DNA from: Spartobacteria bacterium
GTDB lineage: Bacteria > Verrucomicrobiota > Verrucomicrobiia > Chthoniobacterales > UBA10450
Assembly (NCBI GenBank): GCA_003167555.1
Contig: PMSN01000011.1
Location: forward strand, 558,001-622,000
Direction: 5' to 3'
DNA: 64,000 bases
Program-made: the position numbers and the translations under genes
Notes under the pieces: model-generated
The model's database searches: none
Told to the model about the DNA's origin: nothing
What the model saw: only the letters and a program-made list of their open reading frames with translations
Part shown: piece by piece, positions 59,845-64,000 of the stretch
How positions within the stretch are numbered: the first letter of the stretch is position 1
Layout of the letters: every line of letters begins with the position of its first letter

Positions 59845-59897
59845 AAAGCTGTGCTCCGTCGGTTGACCAACTCCAGCGCCCCAGCTAACCTCAGCGG

Positions 59898-61301
59898 ATG
59901 AGTATGCCGCCCGTGCTCACGGAGGCGGCCCGCATATCGTCGCGGCGCCGCACCAGCGAGAGCAAATCGAAACGTCGCGATGAAGATCACGGCGCTGCCG
60001 GCGTCTTGAAAACGCTCGAGCAACACGTCCTGCTCGATGGTTTCAAGATCGTGATCGATCTGGAAAAAAGCCGCGGCTCTTATTTGTACAACGCGGTCAA
60101 CGATCAACGCTTGATCGATCTCTATGGATTTTTCGGCTCGAATCCAGTCGGCTTTAACCATCCGCATTTCGACCGGCCCGAAGTAAAGGCCGATCTCCTC
60201 CGCGGCGCGCAAGTCAAGATCGCGAACTCCGATATTTACTCCGTGGCCTACGCCGAATTTGTCGAGACCTTCGTGCGCGTGGCGCCGCTGCCGCCGCTTG
60301 AGCGCTATCTTTTTATCGAAGGCGGCGCGCTCGCCATCGAGAACACGCTCAAGGCCGCGATGGATTGGAAGGTGCGCAAGAATATCGCGGCGGGGCGAGG
60401 GGAGCGCGGCACGGAGATTTTGCATTTCCGCCAGGCGTTTCACGGTCGCAGCGGCTACACCATGAGCCTCACGAACACCGATCCGCGCAAGACCGATTTG
60501 TTCGCGAAGTTCAACTGGCCGCGCGTTTCCAATCCGCACATCGATTTCGCGCTGTCCGAGCCGCGCCGGACCGAAGATGTGATCGAGCGGGAAAAAAAGT
60601 GCGAGCAGGAGATCATGAAGTTCATCGCCGAGCGCGGCGTCGAGATCGCGGCGATCATCATCGAGCCGATCCAGGGCGAAGGCGGCGACAATCATTTCCG
60701 CGGCGAATGGCTCCGGACGTTGCGTCGCATCTGCGACGAGAACGAGATGCTTCTCATTTTCGACGAAGTGCAATCCGGCATGGGCACGACCGGCCGCAAC
60801 TGGTGTTGCGAGCATTTCGACGTGAAGCCCGACCTGATGGCGTTCGGAAAAAAGGTGCAAGCCTGCGGCGTGATGGCCGGCCCGCGGCTGGATGAAGTGC
60901 AGGACAACGCGTTCCGTTTGCCGAGCCGGCTCAACTCGACCTGGGGTGGCAATTTCACCGACATGGTGCGCTCGACGCATTACCTGCGGATCATCGAAGA
61001 GGAGAACCTCGTGGCGAACGCGGCAAAAGTCGGCGCGCATTTTTTGAACGCGCTGCAAGAATTGCAGCGTGACGAACCGATCGTGACGGCCGTGCGCGGC
61101 CGCGGACTTTTCCTCGCCTTCAATCTGCCCGATCCGAAGACGCGCGATGAATTCTGGAAGGGCGTCTTCGACTGCGGCGCGCTCGTTTTGAAATCGGGCG
61201 AACGCGCGATTCGTTTCCGTCCGGCGCTCGATATTTCCACCGAGGTGATCGACGAAGCGATGGAACTCTTGCGCCAGCAATGCCAACAAATGCGACGATG
61301 A
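59898..61301 (+). CDS. lat: L-lysine 6-aminotransferase
   Basis: 467 aa, class III PLP aminotransferase. The Lat-specific features include VIDLEKSRGSYLYNAVNDQR, YGFFGSNPVGFNHP, FIEGGALAIENTLKAAMDWK and HGRSGYTMSLTNTDP. The PLP lysine lies in LMAFGKKVQACGVM, with the Asp of IFDEVQSGMGTTGRNW contacting the pyridine nitrogen. It moves the epsilon-amino group of lysine to 2-oxoglutarate, giving 2-aminoadipate 6-semialdehyde. A Ser/Arg-rich 35-residue N-terminal extension may be a wrong start; Met3 is an alternative. The next gene encodes the matching semialdehyde dehydrogenase. Confidence 0.93.
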   Translation: MSMPPVLTEAARISSRRRTSESKSKRRDEDHGAAGVLKTLEQHVLLDGFKIVIDLEKSRGSYLYNAVNDQRLIDLYGFFGSNPVGFNHPHFDRPEVKADLLRGAQVKIANSDIYSVAYAEFVETFVRVAPLPPLERYLFIEGGALAIENTLKAAMDWKVRKNIAAGRGERGTEILHFRQAFHGRSGYTMSLTNTDPRKTDLFAKFNWPRVSNPHIDFALSEPRRTEDVIEREKKCEQEIMKFIAERGVEIAAIIIEPIQGEGGDNHFRGEWLRTLRRICDENEMLLIFDEVQSGMGTTGRNWCCEHFDVKPDLMAFGKKVQACGVMAGPRLDEVQDNAFRLPSRLNSTWGGNFTDMVRSTHYLRIIEEENLVANAAKVGAHFLNALQELQRDEPIVTAVRGRGLFLAFNLPDPKTRDEFWKGVFDCGALVLKSGERAIRFRPALDISTEVIDEAMELLRQQCQQMRR

Positions 61302-61376
61302 GGTGGATCGTGCGCTCCGCGCGCGATGCTTTGATTGTCGCGGCTTCGTCGCCATTTTGTTATCGAGCCAACTCTA

Positions 61377-62912
61377 ATGCACTCGATTCTCAATAAGCTC
61401 GGCATCTCTGAAGACAATCTGGGCGCGTTCGCCGGCGAATGGCGCGGCGGCGGTAACGTCATCGAAAAGATTTCGCCCGTCGACGGAAAGGTGCTGGCCC
61501 GGGTTCACTCCGCCTCAGCGGAGGATTACGAGTGGGCGGTCGGACGCGCGCACGAAGCTTTCCTGAAGTGGCGCGTTACGCCCGGCCCCGTTCGAGGTGA
61601 AACCGTCCGCCGCCTCGGTAACGCGTTGCGCGAGGCGAAGTCCGATCTGGCGACGCTCGTTACGCTCGAGACCGGGAAAATTATCGCGGAGGGCGAAGGC
61701 GAAGTGCAGGAGATGATCGACATCTGCGATTTTGCAGTTGGTCAGTCGCGAATGCTCTATGGCCTGACGATTCAGTCGGAACGGCCCAGTCATCGTTTGA
61801 TGGAGCAATGGCATCCGCTCGGCGTTGTTGCAGTGATCAGCGCTTTCAATTTTCCGGTCGCGGTCTGGTCGTGGAACGCGGCGCTGGCCGCCGTCTGCGG
61901 CGACGCCACGGTTTGGAAGGCTTCGGAAAAAACACCGCTCACCGCGATCGCCGTGACAAAGATCGCCGAGCGCGTCTGTCGCCAGACCGGGGCCGATCCG
62001 GCGATTTTTACCTTGCTCATGGGCGACCGCAAAACCGTTGGACAAAGGTTGGCGGCTGACCGGCGGATTCCGTTGATCTCGGCCACAGGCTCCGTCCAAA
62101 TGGGCATACATGTTGCGCAAACAGTCCATGGCCGGCTGGGCAAAACGATCATGGAACTGGGCGGCAACAATGCGCTCGTCGTTGCACCCAGCGCCGACAT
62201 CGAAATGGCGACCCAATCGATCTTTTTCGGCGCAGTCGGCACGGCGGGGCAGCGCTGCACCTCGACGCGGCGCGTAATTCTGCATGAATCAGTCGCCGAT
62301 AAAGTGCGCAAGAAGCTCTTGGCGGCTTACAAGACGATGCCGATTGGAAATCCGCTCGATCGCAAAACGTTGATGGGTCCCTTGATCGACAAGAACGCAG
62401 TCGACATGGTGCAGCATTCCATCCAGCGATTGAAGGATGAAGGCGGCGAGGTCCTTTATGGTGGAGATCCGCTCGATGGCGCGGAATTTCCCGGCGGTTG
62501 TTATATGAAACCGTGTCTCGCAGTCGCGAAGCCGGATCTCGAGATCGTGCAGCACGAGACGTTTGGTCCGCTGCTTTATCTCATGACCTATCGCGATTTT
62601 GATGAAGCGCTCGCGATCCACAACAATGTTCCGCAAGGATTGACCTCCGCGATTTTCACCAACGATGTGCGCGAGGCGGAGAAATTCCTGAGCGTGGCCG
62701 GAAGCGATTGCGGCATTGCAAACGTGAACACGGGGACGAGCGGCGCGGAGATCGGGGGGGCGTTTGGCGGCGAAAAAGAAACCGGCGGCGGCCGCGAGAG
62801 CGGGAGCGATTCGTGGAAGAGTTACATGCGCCGGCAGACGAACACGATTAACTTTTCGACCGAGTTGCCACTGGCCCAGGGAATCCAATTCGGCAGTGAC
62901 GATGCGGGGTAG
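61377..62912 (+). CDS. ALDH7-type aldehyde dehydrogenase (2-aminoadipate semialdehyde dehydrogenase)
   Basis: 511 aa from ATG 61377 (MHSILNKLGISEDN); a TTG 42 nt upstream is less likely. The catalytic Cys is in TAGQRCTSTRR and the Glu in MELGGNNALVV. The ALDH7A1/AmaB hallmark GTSGAEIGGAFGGEKETGGG plus RESGSDSWKSYMRR is present. It oxidises 2-aminoadipate 6-semialdehyde to 2-aminoadipate with NAD+. It follows the lysine 6-aminotransferase by 75 nt on the same strand, so the two convert lysine to 2-aminoadipate. The gene converges with gcdH 9 nt away. Confidence 0.93.
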   Translation: MHSILNKLGISEDNLGAFAGEWRGGGNVIEKISPVDGKVLARVHSASAEDYEWAVGRAHEAFLKWRVTPGPVRGETVRRLGNALREAKSDLATLVTLETGKIIAEGEGEVQEMIDICDFAVGQSRMLYGLTIQSERPSHRLMEQWHPLGVVAVISAFNFPVAVWSWNAALAAVCGDATVWKASEKTPLTAIAVTKIAERVCRQTGADPAIFTLLMGDRKTVGQRLAADRRIPLISATGSVQMGIHVAQTVHGRLGKTIMELGGNNALVVAPSADIEMATQSIFFGAVGTAGQRCTSTRRVILHESVADKVRKKLLAAYKTMPIGNPLDRKTLMGPLIDKNAVDMVQHSIQRLKDEGGEVLYGGDPLDGAEFPGGCYMKPCLAVAKPDLEIVQHETFGPLLYLMTYRDFDEALAIHNNVPQGLTSAIFTNDVREAEKFLSVAGSDCGIANVNTGTSGAEIGGAFGGEKETGGGRESGSDSWKSYMRRQTNTINFSTELPLAQGIQFGSDDAG

Positions 62913-62921
62913 CGCGACGAC

Positions 62922-64000
62922 CTAACCGGCGAACGCCGGCATTCCGGTGATCTGCTCGCCGAGAACGAGCAGATGGATGTCATGCGTGCCCTCGTAGGTC
63001 TTCACGCTTTCGAGGTTGCACATGTGCCGAAAGCACTGGTGCTCATCGAGGATGCCGACACCGCCAAGGATGTCACGCGCGGTGCGCGCGGCGTCGAGCG
63101 CGATCTCGACGTTGTTCATCTTCGCCATGGAAATGTGATAGTGCCTCGCCGTGCCGGCGTCTTTCAATTGCGCGAGGCGGTGGGCCAGGAGCTGGGCCTT
63201 GGTAATCTCGGTCAGCATCCGCGCCAGCTTTGCCTGCACCAGCTGGAAACCGCCGATGGGACGGTCGAACTGCACGCGGCTCATTGCGTACTGCCGCGCC
63301 TCGTCGTAACACGCCATCGCCGCTCCGATCACGCCCCAGGCGATTCCGTATCGTGCCTGGTTGAGACATAAGAGCGGCGATTTCATTCCGCCGCTTTGCG
63401 GCAACAACGCGCTCGCCGGGATGGCGCAGTCGTCGAATTCGAGAGTCGCCGTCAACGCCGCGCGCAGCGAGAGTTTACCCTCGATCAGCGCCGACGTGAA
63501 TCCCGGCGTATTTTTTTCGACCAGAAATCCACGGATCGCGCCGGCACTTTCCGGATCGACTCCGGCCTCGCCCTCGACCTTGGCCCATACAATGGCCACG
63601 TCAGCGATGGTTCCATTGCCGATCCACTTCTTTGCGCCGCTCAGGCGATAACCGTCCGCAGTCTTGCGCGCGCGGCAGCGCAGCCCACCGGGATTTGAAC
63701 CGAAGTCCGGTTCCGTCAGTGCAAAACAACCCAGCTTCGTTCCCTGCGCCATCGCCGGCAGCCATATTTTTTTTTGCTCTTCCGAGCCGAACAAATTGAT
63801 TGCCATCATGGCGAGCGAGCCCTGCACCGAGGCGAAGGTGCGCAGTCCGCTGTCGCCACGTTCTAGCTCCTGCATCATCAGTCCCGCGGCGATGCTCCCA
63901 AGCCCGGCACAGCCGTACCCTTTGATGCTCGGCCCGAAGACACCGAGTTGGGCCAGCTCCGGTACGAGCTCCATGGGGAAGGTGCCAGCGCGATAATGTT
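62922..64000 (-). CDS. gcdH: Glutaryl-CoA dehydrogenase (N-terminus beyond right edge)
   Basis: About 359 residues visible; the frame continues open past the edge (HYRAGTFPMELVPELAQLGV), so the start is outside. Motifs: FALTEPDFGSNPGGLRCRAR, GAKKWIGNGTIADVAIVWAK, the Arg in RVQFDRPIGGFQLVQAKL, and TYEGTHDIHLLVLGEQITGM, where the Glu is the catalytic base of glutaryl-CoA dehydrogenase. It oxidatively decarboxylates glutaryl-CoA to crotonyl-CoA. With lat and the ALDH7 gene on the facing strand it completes the ends of a lysine-to-crotonyl-CoA route; the middle steps (aminoadipate transaminase, 2-oxoadipate dehydrogenase) are not in the window. Confidence 0.9.
   Translation of the reverse strand, partial: HYRAGTFPMELVPELAQLGVFGPSIKGYGCAGLGSIAAGLMMQELERGDSGLRTFASVQGSLAMMAINLFGSEEQKKIWLPAMAQGTKLGCFALTEPDFGSNPGGLRCRARKTADGYRLSGAKKWIGNGTIADVAIVWAKVEGEAGVDPESAGAIRGFLVEKNTPGFTSALIEGKLSLRAALTATLEFDDCAIPASALLPQSGGMKSPLLCLNQARYGIAWGVIGAAMACYDEARQYAMSRVQFDRPIGGFQLVQAKLARMLTEITKAQLLAHRLAQLKDAGTARHYHISMAKMNNVEIALDAARTARDILGGVGILDEHQCFRHMCNLESVKTYEGTHDIHLLVLGEQITGMPAFAG

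Overview
The window is a GC-rich (about 60%), gene-dense bacterial chromosome segment. It most resembles Verrucomicrobiota, probably a soil or freshwater Spartobacteria/Chthoniobacterales lineage. That placement is an inference from several things: paired DUF6268-like outer-membrane barrels, a duplicated C-terminal module starting LANIST, four-helix-bundle ORFs with an NAQRRT-like leader, giant kinase/TPR/CHAT and TIR/WD40 proteins, and many intergenic palindromes of a few families. No rRNA, tRNA, CRISPR array, prophage or IS transposase was seen.

Layout. 1-4249: a TIR-transmembrane-WD40 giant with a small secreted gene directly downstream (minus strand). 4264-13814: a minus-strand redox block, in transcription order an outer-membrane barrel, a four-helix-bundle protein, a secreted decaheme cytochrome, a ferredoxin and two tandem CysJ-like FAD/NADPH reductases. 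14082-17111: a secreted duplicated HbpS/GlcG-like protein and a membrane-anchored RidA protein. 17114-25915: a 2126-residue Ser/Thr kinase-PDZ-TPR-CHAT protein and a decayed TPR-CHAT paralogue, the latter bracketed by 90-bp direct repeats that carry the 5' end of the neighbouring MFS gene. 26083-38488: transporters, nitrilase-family hydrolase, two DUF6268-like barrels, ABC-2 exporter, AlkA-like glycosylase, M23 peptidase, sugar-nucleotide epimerase and an RRM RNA-binding protein. 38639-50338: housekeeping and membrane genes (miaA, hflX, nth, acpP, rpmB, MscS-type channel, FemAB-like, paired EamA halves, Gfo/Idh).

50544-53100 is, in my reading, an integron-type cassette array without an integrase (a CALIN). 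Four unknown small secreted, lipoprotein or membrane ORFs alternate with about 110-124 bp imperfect palindromes that begin RYYYAAC and end GTTAGG. Three of the ORFs start 7-8 nt after a GTTAGG box. This array is the most notable feature of the window. Behind it lie a DUF47 phosphate-transport accessory gene without its usual Pit partner and an mgtE Mg2+ transporter.

55628-64000 is a catabolic block: a FadB-like bifunctional enzyme, a VLCAD-like acyl-CoA dehydrogenase, L-lysine 6-aminotransferase, an ALDH7-type aminoadipate-semialdehyde dehydrogenase and a glutaryl-CoA dehydrogenase cut by the window edge. Together they fit lysine breakdown through 2-aminoadipate and glutaryl-CoA to crotonyl-CoA and beta-oxidation.

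About twenty intergenic palindromes punctuate gene ends. Several supply the stop codon of the gene they follow, and one half-element lies in frame inside the FadB-like gene. Start codons were chosen from homology, signal peptides and overlaps because Shine-Dalgarno sequences are weak here.
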